Shown here piece after piece: positions 39,159 to 48,137 of a stretch of 64,000 bases of DNA; the first letter of the stretch is position 1; every line of letters starts with the position of its first letter. Source of the DNA: Microbacterium testaceum. Its GTDB lineage: Bacteria; Actinomycetota; Actinomycetes; Actinomycetales; Microbacteriaceae. A program made the position numbers and the translations under genes. Location: assembly GCF_003075375.1 (NCBI RefSeq), contig NZ_QDFT01000014.1, forward strand, positions 1-64,000. The letters run 5' to 3'. Below the pieces are notes generated by a model. That model did not search any database. It was not told the origin of the DNA and saw only the letters and a program-made list of their open reading frames with translations.

Positions 39159-41219
39159 ATGTCAGACATCACCCGCAGCCGGCGCGCGCACACCGGCACC
39201 ACCGACACGGTCATGACGCACCGCATGATCATGTTCGTGATCTTCGGCCTCATGGCCGGCATGTTCCTGTCCGCGCTCGACCAGACGATCGTCGGCACCT
39301 CGATCCGCACGATCGGCGACGACCTGCAGGGGCTGAGCCTGCAGGCGTGGGTCACGACCGCGTACCTGATCGTCTCGACGATCTCGACGCCCATCTACGG
39401 CAAGCTCTCCGACATCTTCGGTCGGCGTCCGCTGTTCCTCATCGCCATCGTCATCTTCATCGTCGGCTCGGTGCTCGCGAGCTTCTCGACGTCGATGGCC
39501 GAGCTGGCCGCGTTCCGCGCGATCCAGGGCCTCGGTGCCGGTGGCCTGATGTCGATGCCGTTGGCCATCATGGGCGACATCCTCGCCCCGCGCGAACGCG
39601 CCAAGTACCAGGGCTACTTCCTCGCTGTATTCGGCATCTCGAGCGTCATCGGCCCCCTCGTCGGCGGCATCTTCGCCGGCGCGAGCGAGATCCTCTTCAT
39701 CACCGGCTGGCGCTGGGTGTTCCTCATCAACGTCCCGATCGGCATCGCGGCGCTGGCGATCGTCTGGCGGTTCCTGCACATCCCGCAGCAGCCGCGCCGC
39801 TCTGTGCGCATCGACTGGTGGGGCGCGACGACCGTCATCGTCGCCCTCGTGCCGCTGCTGCTCGTCGCCGAGCAGGGACGCGAGTGGGGCTGGGGTTCGC
39901 CCATCGCCCTCGCCTGCTACGTCGTCGGGGCCCTCGGCATCCTGGCCTTCGTCATCGCCGAGACCAAGATGAAGGATGACGCGCTCATCCCGCTGAAGCT
40001 CTTCCGCTCCCCCACCTTCTCGATGGCCACGATCATCGGCGTGCTCGTGGGCTTCGGCATGTTCGGCGCGATGCTGACCCTGCCGCTCTACCTGCAGCTC
40101 GTGCTCGGCTCGACGCCGACCGAGAGCGGCTTCGAGATGCTGCCGATGATCCTGGGCCTGATGATCGCGTCGATCGCGAGCGGTCAGATCATCGCGCGCA
40201 CCGGCCGCTACCGCATGTTCCCGATCCTCGGCACCGCACTGATGTCGCTGGGCTTCTTCCTGCTGACGTTCCTGCAGTACGACAGCCCCTACTGGCACGT
40301 CGCGATCGCCATGCTCGTGATCGGCCTGGGCCTGGGTCAGCTCATGCAGACGCTGACGATCGCGAGCCAGAACTCCGTGGGCGTGCGCGACATGGGCGTG
40401 GCCACCAGCGGATCGACGTTCTTCCGTCAGATCGGTGGAACCCTCGGCACCGCGGTGCTGCTGTCGCTGCTGTTCACCTTGATGCCCTCGAACATCATCG
40501 GCTCCTTCTCGGACCGCGGCACCCTCACCGACGCCCTCGACGCGGCCTTCGATCCGACTGTCTCGTCGGCTCCCGCGAACCAGAAGATCATGGACGCGAT
40601 CTACACCCCGATCGTGACGCAGACCGAGGACGCGGTGACCCAGCAGGTCCAGCAGGGTGTGCAGCAGGCTCGGGATGCCGCGACCCAGGCCGTGGCCGCG
40701 CAGGTCGCCGCCGGGCAGCTCCCGGCCGCCGCGCAGGCGCAGGCGACCCAGGCCGCGATCGCGCAGGCGACCTCGGCGGCGGCCGCGCAGATCCAGCAGC
40801 AGGTCCCCGTCGCTCGCGTCGGCTCGGACGGATCCGTGAGCCTGGACTTCTCGAACGCCGGTGACCGCGCCGCCTTCGTGGACCAGGTCGCGACGACCCT
40901 GACCGACCGCTTCACCTCGGGCGACGGCGGCACCGCTGTGGGCGGCTCGACGCTGGACGACACCTCGTTCCTGGTCGGCGCCGACGCGCGACTGACCAAA
41001 CCGTTCCTCGTGGGCTTCAACTCGTCCGCGACGACGGTCTATTGGACGGCGATGGGCGTGGTGCTGCTCGCCTTCGTGCTGGCGCTGTTCTTCCGCACGC
41101 CTCCGCTGCGCGCCAAGTCGGCGCTGCAAGAGGCCGCCGACGAGCGTCGTACCAAGAAGGACGAGGAGACCGCCGCCGACGAGGCCGCCGCGCAGACCGG
41201 CGCCCTGCTCACCCCCTGA
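39159..41219 (+). CDS. DHA2-family (EmrB/QacA) multidrug MFS exporter with large external insertion
   Basis: A 686-residue, 14-helix MFS protein. SALDQTIVGTSIRTIGDDL (helix 1 motif) and GKLSDIFGRRP (motif A), with GGIFAGA and WRWVFLINVPIG, mark the DHA2 drug:H+ antiporters. Between the last two helices (residues about 440-625) lies an insertion of about 180 residues, rich in Gln/Ala and probably coiled coil (TQQVQQGVQQARDAATQAVAAQ), predicted outside the membrane. The C-terminal tail is charged. ATG 39159 with GAGGACAG upstream. Candidate operator 60 bases before. Monocistronic, bidirectional terminator after. Confidence 0.88.
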   Translation: MSDITRSRRAHTGTTDTVMTHRMIMFVIFGLMAGMFLSALDQTIVGTSIRTIGDDLQGLSLQAWVTTAYLIVSTISTPIYGKLSDIFGRRPLFLIAIVIFIVGSVLASFSTSMAELAAFRAIQGLGAGGLMSMPLAIMGDILAPRERAKYQGYFLAVFGISSVIGPLVGGIFAGASEILFITGWRWVFLINVPIGIAALAIVWRFLHIPQQPRRSVRIDWWGATTVIVALVPLLLVAEQGREWGWGSPIALACYVVGALGILAFVIAETKMKDDALIPLKLFRSPTFSMATIIGVLVGFGMFGAMLTLPLYLQLVLGSTPTESGFEMLPMILGLMIASIASGQIIARTGRYRMFPILGTALMSLGFFLLTFLQYDSPYWHVAIAMLVIGLGLGQLMQTLTIASQNSVGVRDMGVATSGSTFFRQIGGTLGTAVLLSLLFTLMPSNIIGSFSDRGTLTDALDAAFDPTVSSAPANQKIMDAIYTPIVTQTEDAVTQQVQQGVQQARDAATQAVAAQVAAGQLPAAAQAQATQAAIAQATSAAAAQIQQQVPVARVGSDGSVSLDFSNAGDRAAFVDQVATTLTDRFTSGDGGTAVGGSTLDDTSFLVGADARLTKPFLVGFNSSATTVYWTAMGVVLLAFVLALFFRTPPLRAKSALQEAADERRTKKDEETAADEAAAQTGALLTP

Positions 41220-41238
41220 GGACGCATCCGGCATCCAT

Positions 41239-41315
41239 GTCCCACTTTTGGTCGGCCGACAGGGCTCCAACCGACCAGAAGTGGGACACACACCGCCAAA
41301 AGTGGGACGAGGGGG
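41239..41315. repeat. Intergenic inverted-repeat element, AAAAGTGGGAC family
   Basis: GTCCCACTTTTGGTCGG (41239-41255) pairs with CCGACCAGAAGTGGGAC (41271-41287), 16 of 17 bases; a third half-site CCGCCAAAAGTGGGAC follows at 41293-41308, extended to AGTGGGACGAGGGGG (41301-41315), a 15-mer shared with the element at 7590-7670. It precedes, and is distinct from, the terminator at 41324-41369. Confidence 0.8.
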
Positions 41316-41323
41316 ATGCTGAG

Positions 41324-41369
41324 ACGCCGAAGGGCGGGGCCGTCACGACGACGCCCCGCCCTTCGGCGT
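41324..41369. terminator. Bidirectional terminator between the DHA2 exporter and acyl-CoA ligase
   Basis: A perfect 17-bp stem, ACGCCGAAGGGCGGGGC (41324-41340) with its complement (41353-41369) and a 12-base loop, two bases from the ligase stop, between convergent genes. Confidence 0.85.
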
Positions 41370-41371
41370 TC

Positions 41372-42955
41372 TCATACGGCCTCGCGCGCGCGCAGGTCCT
41401 TGCGCAGGATCTTGCCCGACGTCGACTTCGGCACGACCTCGATGAACTCGACGCGTCGCACCTTCTTGTGCGGGGCGACATGACCGGCGACGAACGTCAT
41501 GACGTCCTCGGCGGTGAGGCCGGCGTCGGGTGCGGCTACGACGAAGGCCTTGGGGATCTCTTCGCCCTCGTCGTCGCGGACGCCGATGACCGCGGCATCC
41601 TGGATCTTCGGGTGCGACAGCAGCAGGGCCTCGAGCTCGGCCGGGGCGATCTGATAGCCGTGGTACTTGATGAGCTCCTTGAGCCGGTCGACGATCGTGA
41701 AGTAGCCGTCGACGTGGTGCACGCCGATGTCGCCGGTGTGCAGGAACCCGTCGGCATCCAGCGTCTCGGCGGTGGCGTCGGGGCGGTTGAGGTAGCCGAG
41801 CATGACGTTGGGCCCGCGCACCCAGATCTCGCCGGGAGGGGTCAGACCGTCGTCGCCGTGCTGCTCGAGCTCGGCCCCCGTCTCGGGGTCGACGAGCTTG
41901 GCGTCGCAGCCGGGGATGAGTACGCCGACCGAGCTGACCGGAAAGCCCGAGTCCGCCGGGATGGCGTGCGACACGGGGCTGAGCTCGCTCATGCCGTAGC
42001 CCTGGTAGAACCGCGCCCCGATGCGCCGGCCCGCGGTCTCGGCCGTCTCGCCGTCGAGCGGAGCCGCTCCCGAGAACACGCTTTGCACGCTCGAGAGGTC
42101 GAAACCGTCCACGGCGGGGTGCTTGGCGAGGGCGACCGCGATCGGCGGCGCGATGAACAGGAACGTGCAGCGGTGATCCTGCACGACGCGCAGGAACTCC
42201 ATCAGGTCGAACCGCGGCATGGTCACGAGCGTCGCGCGCTGACGCAGCGCGAGGTTGAGCAGCACCGTCATGCCGTAGATGTGGAAGAACGGCAGCACCG
42301 CGAGGACGCGGTCATCGGGCGTGATCTCGATGATCGGTCGGCACTGGTGCACGTTGGCGACCAAGTTGCGGTGCGACAGCATCACGCCCTTGGGCACGCC
42401 CGTCGTCCCCGACGAGTACGGCAGCACGGCCACGTGGGTGGCCGGGTCGAACGACACCTCGGGCGGTGTGCGTCCCTCGCCGAGCAGCGCGCGCAGGTCG
42501 GGGTGACCCTCGGCGCCGTCGAGCACGATGACGTGGTCGTCGGCGATGCCCGCCGCCTGCGCCGCGGCCGACGCCTGGGGCAGCAGGGGCGAGACGGTCA
42601 CGAGCCAGGTGGCGGCGGCATCCCTCAGCTGGTTCTCGATCTCGTGCGCGGTGTAGAGCGAGTTGATCGTCGTGATCGACGCCCCCGCCCGCAGGATGCC
42701 GTGGAACACCGTCGCGAAGGCCGGGACGTTCGGGCACAGCATCGCCACGACCGAGCCGACCCCCACCTCGCGCGCGGCGAGCGCGCCCGCGAACGCGTCG
42801 ACGTGGGCGCGCAGCGTGCGGTAGGTCGTCTCGGCGCCGCTGGAGGGGTCGACCAGGGCGACGCGGTCGAGGTCGGGCTCGTCGAGCGAGGCGAAGAGGT
42901 AGTCGTAGATGCTCTGGTCGGGGATCTCGATACTCGGGTACGGGCTGTGGAACAC
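41372..42955 (-). CDS. AMP-dependent acyl-CoA synthetase (4-coumarate:CoA ligase-like)
   Basis: A 527-residue ANL-superfamily ligase that activates a carboxylic acid through an acyl-adenylate to the CoA thioester. YSSGTTGVPKGVMLSHRN (P-loop), QGYGMSELSP, the hinge region DGYFTIVDRLKELIKYHGYQ and C-terminal PKSTSGKILRKDLR with the catalytic Lys are intact. The closest pattern is the 4CL/long-chain group; substrate unknown. GTG 42955 with GAGGGAGAG upstream. The open frame extends much further upstream as a chrA shadow, which I reject. Confidence 0.92.
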   Translation of the reverse strand: MFHSPYPSIEIPDQSIYDYLFASLDEPDLDRVALVDPSSGAETTYRTLRAHVDAFAGALAAREVGVGSVVAMLCPNVPAFATVFHGILRAGASITTINSLYTAHEIENQLRDAAATWLVTVSPLLPQASAAAQAAGIADDHVIVLDGAEGHPDLRALLGEGRTPPEVSFDPATHVAVLPYSSGTTGVPKGVMLSHRNLVANVHQCRPIIEITPDDRVLAVLPFFHIYGMTVLLNLALRQRATLVTMPRFDLMEFLRVVQDHRCTFLFIAPPIAVALAKHPAVDGFDLSSVQSVFSGAAPLDGETAETAGRRIGARFYQGYGMSELSPVSHAIPADSGFPVSSVGVLIPGCDAKLVDPETGAELEQHGDDGLTPPGEIWVRGPNVMLGYLNRPDATAETLDADGFLHTGDIGVHHVDGYFTIVDRLKELIKYHGYQIAPAELEALLLSHPKIQDAAVIGVRDDEGEEIPKAFVVAAPDAGLTAEDVMTFVAGHVAPHKKVRRVEFIEVVPKSTSGKILRKDLRAREAV

Positions 42956-43059
42956 GGGTTCTCTCCCTCGAAAACGCGGGCGGCGTCGTCGCCGTGCGCT
43001 CATCCTGGCACCGGTGAGACGCGGTGTCACCCATGGCGACACCGGCTCTCGGCGGCCGC

Positions 43060-44268
43060 TCAGGTGAAGGCGAGCACGACGCCCCCCGCGGCACCCAGGA
43101 TGACGACCGCCCACGCGGGCGCCTTGAAGGCCGTCAGCAGCACGAAACCGATGGCCGCGAGCAGCAGGGGACCCGGCCCCGTGATCGCGGTGGTGAACAC
43201 GGGGGTGTACAGAGCGGCGCCGAGGATGCCGACGACCGCCGCGTTCGCGCCGCGCATCGCCGCGCGCACCCGGGGTCGCTCGCGCACGGCGTCCCAGAAC
43301 GGCAGCACGCCGACGAGCACGAGGAAGCCGGGCAGGAAGATCGCGGCCAGGGCGAGGCCCGCGCCGAGGACTCCCCCGGGTCCCACGTTCGAGACGGCGC
43401 CCAGGTAGGCCGAGAAGGTGAAGAGCGGTCCCGGCACCGCCTGCGCCGCGCCGTAACCGCTGAGGAACGCCTCGGCCGAGACCCAGCCGGTCTCGACGAC
43501 CCCCGCCTGCAGCAGGGGCAGCACGACGTGGCCGCCGCCGAAGACCAGCGCCCCCGCGCGGGAGAACGCATCGGCCAGGGCCACCGCGCCCGACCCGGTC
43601 GTCGCCGCGAGCACCGGCAGAACCACGAGCAGCACGACGAACAGCGCCAGGCAGGCGATCGCGACGCCGCGCCGGATGCCGAAGGGGGGCAGCGTCGTCG
43701 GCGACGACTCCTCGATCCCGCGCAGCAGCACAACCCCCGCCAGGATGCCGACGCCCAGCGCCCCGAGCTGCCCCGGCGCCGCGGGCAGCAGCAGAGCCAT
43801 CGCCAGCGCCACCACGGCGATCCCGGCCCGACGCGCGTCGGGCGTGAGCGTCCGTGCCATGCCCCAGACCGCGTGCGCGACGATCGCGACGGCGACGATC
43901 TTCAGCCCCGCGAGCACCCCCTCGCCGACCGGACCGGCGACGAGCGCGGCACCCGCGGCGAACGCCACCAGCAGGATCGCGGACGGCAGGGTGAACGCGG
44001 CGAAGGCCGCGAGCGCCCCGAGGGCGCCGGCGCGCTGCAGTCCCATCGCGAACCCCACCTGGCTCGAGGCGGGGCCGGGCAGGAACTGGCACAGCGCCAC
44101 GAGGTCGGCGTAGGCGCGATCGTCCATCCACCGACGGCGAACGACGAGATCGTCGCGGAAGTAGCCCAGGTGGGCGACCGGACCCCCGAACGACGTGACG
44201 CCCAGCCGCAGGAACGCGAGGAAGACCTCGCCGGGTGTTCCCGCGCGCGGCACGGTCGGAGTCTGCAT
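43060..44268 (-). CDS. chrA: Chromate efflux transporter ChrA, two-domain
   Basis: A 402-residue CHR-family protein with two homologous halves of about six helices each (FLRLGVTSFGGPVAHLGYF with FLPGPASSQVG in the first; ALVFGGGHVVLPLL with AVPGPLFTFSAYLG in the second). It should export chromate. ATG 44268 is preferred over TTG 44298 because GGGAGGATG lies at ribosome-binding distance. Lies between an oxidoreductase and an acyl-CoA ligase on the same strand; no operon link evident. Confidence 0.9.
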   Translation of the reverse strand: MQTPTVPRAGTPGEVFLAFLRLGVTSFGGPVAHLGYFRDDLVVRRRWMDDRAYADLVALCQFLPGPASSQVGFAMGLQRAGALGALAAFAAFTLPSAILLVAFAAGAALVAGPVGEGVLAGLKIVAVAIVAHAVWGMARTLTPDARRAGIAVVALAMALLLPAAPGQLGALGVGILAGVVLLRGIEESSPTTLPPFGIRRGVAIACLALFVVLLVVLPVLAATTGSGAVALADAFSRAGALVFGGGHVVLPLLQAGVVETGWVSAEAFLSGYGAAQAVPGPLFTFSAYLGAVSNVGPGGVLGAGLALAAIFLPGFLVLVGVLPFWDAVRERPRVRAAMRGANAAVVGILGAALYTPVFTTAITGPGPLLLAAIGFVLLTAFKAPAWAVVILGAAGGVVLAFT

Positions 44269-44308
44269 CCCCGCATCCTCCCGTCGTGGGGGAAACAACG
44301 GGTGAACC

Positions 44309-45265
44309 CTACGACAGCGGCACGTCGAGCAGGGCGTCGACGAGGCGCAGCGTCCGGGACGTCGCCTCGTGGTCGGCGACGATGTCGCGCCCCGCGATCG
44401 CGTCGCGGAAGAACGCGACCTCGCCCACCATCGGGTTCGACGGCGCCTCGACGAACGTCACCTCGGGGGCGCCACCCCGCGGCGTGAGCACGAGACGGCG
44501 CGGGGCGTCGATCGCATCGATCTCGAGCGTGCCGTCCTCGCCCTGGATCTCGCTCGGCAGGCCGGTGTCGGTGATCTTGGACCACGCCACGTCTGCGACG
44601 AAGCCGTCGTACGCGGCGAGCGCGCTGCCCGCCCCGTCGGTGTGCGCCGCGATCCCCACGCGGACGCCGTGCAGGCTCCGCGGGACGCCGAACAGTCGAA
44701 CGAGCGCGTGCAGCGGATACACCCCCAGATCCCGCAGGGCACTGCCGCCGAGCGCGGGGTCGAAGATGTTGGTCTGCTCACCGGCGAGCACCTGGTCGTA
44801 CCGGGCCGAGCGCTTCTCGTACCGCAGCGCGACGCGACGGATCGTCCCCAGCCGCGGCAGGAGTGTGCGCACCGCCTCGAGACCGGGGTCGTACGCGGTG
44901 CGCATCGCCTCGAGCAGCACGACGCCCCGCGCGCGGGCGCGGGCGACCGCGGCATCCCAATCGTCGCCCGACAGCACGGCGGGCTTCTCGACGAGCACCG
45001 GGATGCCGGCATCCACCGCCTCGTCGATCTGCGCACGGTGCACGGCGTTGGGGCTGGCGAGATACACCGCGTCGACGTCGTCGGCGGCGAGCAGGGCGGT
45101 CAGGCCCGCCGCGGTGCCCGGTGCGCCGATCTCGTCCGCGAAAGCGCGGGCGCGGGCGAGGTCGCGCGAGGCGACCCGAGTGATCTCGACCCCGTCGACG
45201 GCGGCGACCGCCTCGGCCAGACGCGCGGAGATGGAGCTGGTGCCGACGATGCCGATGCGGATCAT
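44309..45265 (-). CDS. Gfo/Idh/MocA-family oxidoreductase
   Basis: A 318-residue NAD(P)-dependent sugar-type oxidoreductase: GIVGTSSISARLAEA (Rossmann), the EKP motif (VLVEKPAVLS) with the catalytic Lys, and a C-terminal beta-sheet domain (LGGSALRDLGVYPLHALVRLFG). Substrate unknown. ATG 45265; upstream in-frame codons are intergenic. Divergent from the polysaccharide deacetylase gene. Confidence 0.88.
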   Translation of the reverse strand: MIRIGIVGTSSISARLAEAVAAVDGVEITRVASRDLARARAFADEIGAPGTAAGLTALLAADDVDAVYLASPNAVHRAQIDEAVDAGIPVLVEKPAVLSGDDWDAAVARARARGVVLLEAMRTAYDPGLEAVRTLLPRLGTIRRVALRYEKRSARYDQVLAGEQTNIFDPALGGSALRDLGVYPLHALVRLFGVPRSLHGVRVGIAAHTDGAGSALAAYDGFVADVAWSKITDTGLPSEIQGEDGTLEIDAIDAPRRLVLTPRGGAPEVTFVEAPSNPMVGEVAFFRDAIAGRDIVADHEATSRTLRLVDALLDVPLS

Positions 45266-45375
45266 GCCTCTATCTTGGCGACCCTTCTCACCACGCGACT
45301 CGCGCTCACGGGTTCGGGAGTGCGTTTCGCGGCCCGGATAGGATCGCGGCACTCGCCACCCGAACCCGAGGCAGC

Positions 45376-46527
45376 ATGACGACCACCCGAGCCCAGCGCC
45401 GTCGGCGCGCCTCGCAGCGCGTCCGCGCGCGCCGCACCCTGGTCGCGACGCTGGCCGTGGCCCTCATCGCCGGAGCCGTGACGGCGTTCGCATTGACCCG
45501 CCCCGAGGCGCCGACGCCCGACGTCGACGTCGCGGCGCCCGCCACCCCGAGCGCGACGCCGACTCCCACGCCCACGCCCCTGACACCGGCGCAGAAGCTG
45601 CTGGCCGGCTCGACCGACCCCCACGCGTGCGCGGTGTCGTTCGCGGGCGACGGCATCGCCCTCGACCCCCTGCTCGAGTCCGAGGGCTCCCGCTACCAGT
45701 CGCTGCCGATCCCGCGCACCGCGGGGCGCGTCTTCGCCGGGTGGTACGACACCGCCGACGACGCCGGCGCCCTGACCACCGCCGCCCGGATCAACGGCGC
45801 CGATCTCGTCGCGTGCACCGCGCGCGAGCGCGTGCTGCACGCGGGGTGGACGACCCCCGAGCGCAACGCGGCGGAGGATGCCGGCATCCCGATCCTCATG
45901 TACCACCAGTTCACGCAGAAGCCCGAGGGCGAGGACAACTGGCTGCGCGGCAACTACGTGTATGTGCCGGACTTCGATGCGCAGATGGCGCACATCCAGC
46001 AGGGGGCCTTCTACCTGCCGACCTGGGACGAGATCAGTGCCTTCATCGACGGCGCCCTCTTCCTGCCCAAGCACTCCGTCGTCATCACCGATGACGATGC
46101 CGACTCCACCTGGCTGCAGTGGGCCGCCCCGATCGTGGCGCAGCGTCAACTGCTGACGACGTCCTTCGTCATCACCTCGGCCCGCACCGAGCCGACCCCG
46201 AATCCCTTCGTGCTGCAGCGATCGCACAGCCACGACATGCACCGCGCGGGGCCGAACGGCAAGGGCCGGATGGTCAACGACGACGCCGCCACGATCGCCG
46301 CCGACCTCGAGCATTCGGCGCAGATCCTGGGGGCGAAAGAGGTCGTCGCCTACCCGTTCGGACACTACGACGAAAGGACGAAAGAGGGCGTTCGTCAGGC
46401 GGGATTCGAACTAGGACGTACCATTGAACCCGGATACGTGCGCATCGGCACCGACAAACTGGCGCTGCCCGTCATCCGCATCAACTACGGCACGACCGTC
46501 GACGAGCTCGCAGCGAAGATCGGGTGA
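45376..46527 (+). CDS. Membrane-anchored polysaccharide deacetylase (NodB domain)
   Basis: A 383-residue exported protein: basic N-terminus, one membrane helix (residues about 20-40), a Pro/Thr-rich linker (PSATPTPTPTPLTP), an N-terminal domain (about 75-165) and a NodB-type domain (IPILMYHQF, VVITDDDAD, HSHDMH, YPFGHYDERTKEG). Motif 1 has TDDD rather than TFDDG, and motif 2 is HSxxxH, so metal binding looks possible but the loop is unusual. It could de-N-acetylate envelope glycans. Confidence 0.85.
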   Translation: MTTTRAQRRRRASQRVRARRTLVATLAVALIAGAVTAFALTRPEAPTPDVDVAAPATPSATPTPTPTPLTPAQKLLAGSTDPHACAVSFAGDGIALDPLLESEGSRYQSLPIPRTAGRVFAGWYDTADDAGALTTAARINGADLVACTARERVLHAGWTTPERNAAEDAGIPILMYHQFTQKPEGEDNWLRGNYVYVPDFDAQMAHIQQGAFYLPTWDEISAFIDGALFLPKHSVVITDDDADSTWLQWAAPIVAQRQLLTTSFVITSARTEPTPNPFVLQRSHSHDMHRAGPNGKGRMVNDDAATIAADLEHSAQILGAKEVVAYPFGHYDERTKEGVRQAGFELGRTIEPGYVRIGTDKLALPVIRINYGTTVDELAAKIG

Positions 46528-46686
46528 TTCGCCCCCGTCCTTCCGCGGATCGCAGATCGGTTCCCACCGGGCGCTGGGGTGAACACCCGCTAGCTCCCAG
46601 GTAACTGCTCCACAATCCCAATTCGAGCACGCGTCGGCCGGTCTACGCTGTGTATTTCTGGCTATCGACGAAAACGCGAGCATTTC

Positions 46687-47814
46687 ATGGACCTTTCCGT
46701 CATCGTTCCGACCTTCAACGAAGGTCCGAACGTCGCCGAACTCGTCCGTCGGACGTCCGACGCGCTGACCGGTCGCGCGGTCGAGGTCATCTTCGTCGAC
46801 GACTCCACCGACGACACCCCTGACGTCATCCGCGCCGTCGCCGCCTCCGCCGACATCCCGGTGCGCCTGATCCACCGCGACAACCCCGTCGGAGGTCTGG
46901 GCGGCGCCGTCGTCGAGGGGATCCGCGCGGCCGAGAGCAACCGCTGCGTCGTCATGGACGGCGACCTGCAGCACCCGCCCGAGGTCATCGCCGATCTGCT
47001 CGCCCGCGCCGAAGAGGGCGACGCCGACGTGGTCGTGGCATCCCGCTACATCGCCGGCGGCACCTCGGACGGCCTGGCCAATGCGGTGCGCACCGCCGTG
47101 TCGCGCGCGTCGACGCTGCTGACCAAGGCGATGTTCCCCAAGAAGCTGCACAACTGCTCCGACCCGATGACCGGGTTCTTCCTGGTGCACCGCGACTCCC
47201 TCGAGGTCGAGACGTTGCGTCCGCGCGGCTTCAAGATCCTGCTCGAGATCCTCGCCCGCAAGCAGATGCGCGTCGCCGAGGTGCCCTTCTCGTTCGCCCC
47301 CCGATTCGCCGGCGAGTCCAAGGCCTCGTTCAGCCAGGGCATGCGCTTCCTCACGCAGCTGACCATGCTGCGCTTCGGCCGCATGTCGGCGTTCGCCCTC
47401 GTCGGCGGTCTCGGCGCCGTGGCCAACCTGCTCATCATGGGCGGGCTGCAGCTGCTCGGCGTGCAGTACCTGGTCGCCGCGGTCATCGCGAGCATCATCA
47501 CGATCGTGGCGAACTTCCTCGCCCTCGAGTACCTGGTCTTCGCCGACATGCGCGAAGAGTCCGGGCTCATGCGCCACCGGTTCATCAAGTCGTTCACCTT
47601 CAACGGCATCGAGGCGATCGTGCGCATCCCCGTGATCTGGGTGCTCGTGAGCCAGGCGCACATGCCCAGCGTGATCGCCGCCGCTCTCACCCTCATCGCC
47701 GCGTTCGTGGTGCGCTTCGTGTTCCACGCGCTCGTGGTCTACGCCCCCAAGAAGAGCCGCGTCGGCCGCGCCGTCCGTGCCGTCGAGCCCCTCGAGGACG
47801 AAGTCACCGCCTGA
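46687..47814 (+). CDS. GT2 glycosyltransferase fused to GtrA membrane domain (polyprenol-phosphate sugar synthase)
   Basis: A 375-residue protein. Residues 1-230 are a GT-A glycosyltransferase like dolichol/polyprenol-phosphate mannosyltransferase (SVIVPTFNEGPNV, VDDSTDDTP, VMDGDLQHPPE, with the DxD-like DGD). Residues about 235-355 form a four-helix GtrA domain (FALVGGLGAVANLL, FLALEYLVF, VRFVFHALVVY), which flips or anchors lipid-linked sugars. ATG 46687. The gene suggests glycolipid or wall glycan synthesis using a lipid-phosphate sugar donor. Confidence 0.9.
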   Translation: MDLSVIVPTFNEGPNVAELVRRTSDALTGRAVEVIFVDDSTDDTPDVIRAVAASADIPVRLIHRDNPVGGLGGAVVEGIRAAESNRCVVMDGDLQHPPEVIADLLARAEEGDADVVVASRYIAGGTSDGLANAVRTAVSRASTLLTKAMFPKKLHNCSDPMTGFFLVHRDSLEVETLRPRGFKILLEILARKQMRVAEVPFSFAPRFAGESKASFSQGMRFLTQLTMLRFGRMSAFALVGGLGAVANLLIMGGLQLLGVQYLVAAVIASIITIVANFLALEYLVFADMREESGLMRHRFIKSFTFNGIEAIVRIPVIWVLVSQAHMPSVIAAALTLIAAFVVRFVFHALVVYAPKKSRVGRAVRAVEPLEDEVTA

Positions 47815-47869
47815 GCCCGGGGCCCCGGCATCCAGCGCCCGTCCGGACGGGGCGGCGTAGGCTGGGACC

Positions 47870-48127
47870 ATGTCCTCCGACGCAACGATCCGCATGTTCG
47901 GCGCCGACTGGTGCCGCGATTGCATCCGCACCAAGAAGCAGCTCGACGAGCTCGGCATCGACTACGAATACGTCGACCTCGTCGCCGACCCGGCCGCGGC
48001 CGACGTCGCGAAAGAGATCTCGGGTCGCACGAGCATCCCTGTCGTCGTCTACCCCGACTCGAGCCACCACGTCGAGCCCTCCAACGCCGACGTCGAGGCC
48101 AAGCTCCGCGAGCTCTCGCTGATCTGA
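47870..48127 (+). CDS. Mycoredoxin/glutaredoxin-like thiol oxidoreductase
   Basis: An 85-residue thioredoxin-fold protein with CxxC motif WCRDC (Cys15 and Cys18) and the cis-Pro block TSIPVVVYPDSSHHVEPSN. Length and pattern match the actinobacterial mycoredoxin-1 family, which reduces mycothiol mixed disulfides, though the usual motif is CGYC or similar. It may be co-transcribed with the following amidohydrolase 10 bases on. Confidence 0.86.
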   Translation: MSSDATIRMFGADWCRDCIRTKKQLDELGIDYEYVDLVADPAAADVAKEISGRTSIPVVVYPDSSHHVEPSNADVEAKLRELSLI

Positions 48128-48137
48128 TCGGGTCCCC

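Noticed and set aside
41239..41315. The inverted repeat as a terminator of the DHA2 exporter
   Set aside because: A separate perfect 17-bp hairpin follows at 41324-41369, the element has three half-sites, and it shares a 15-mer with a non-convergent gap.
41372..44131. A 919-residue fusion of chrA region and acyl-CoA ligase
   Set aside because: The upstream part is an out-of-frame shadow of chrA; the ligase starts at GTG 42955 with its own ribosome binding site.
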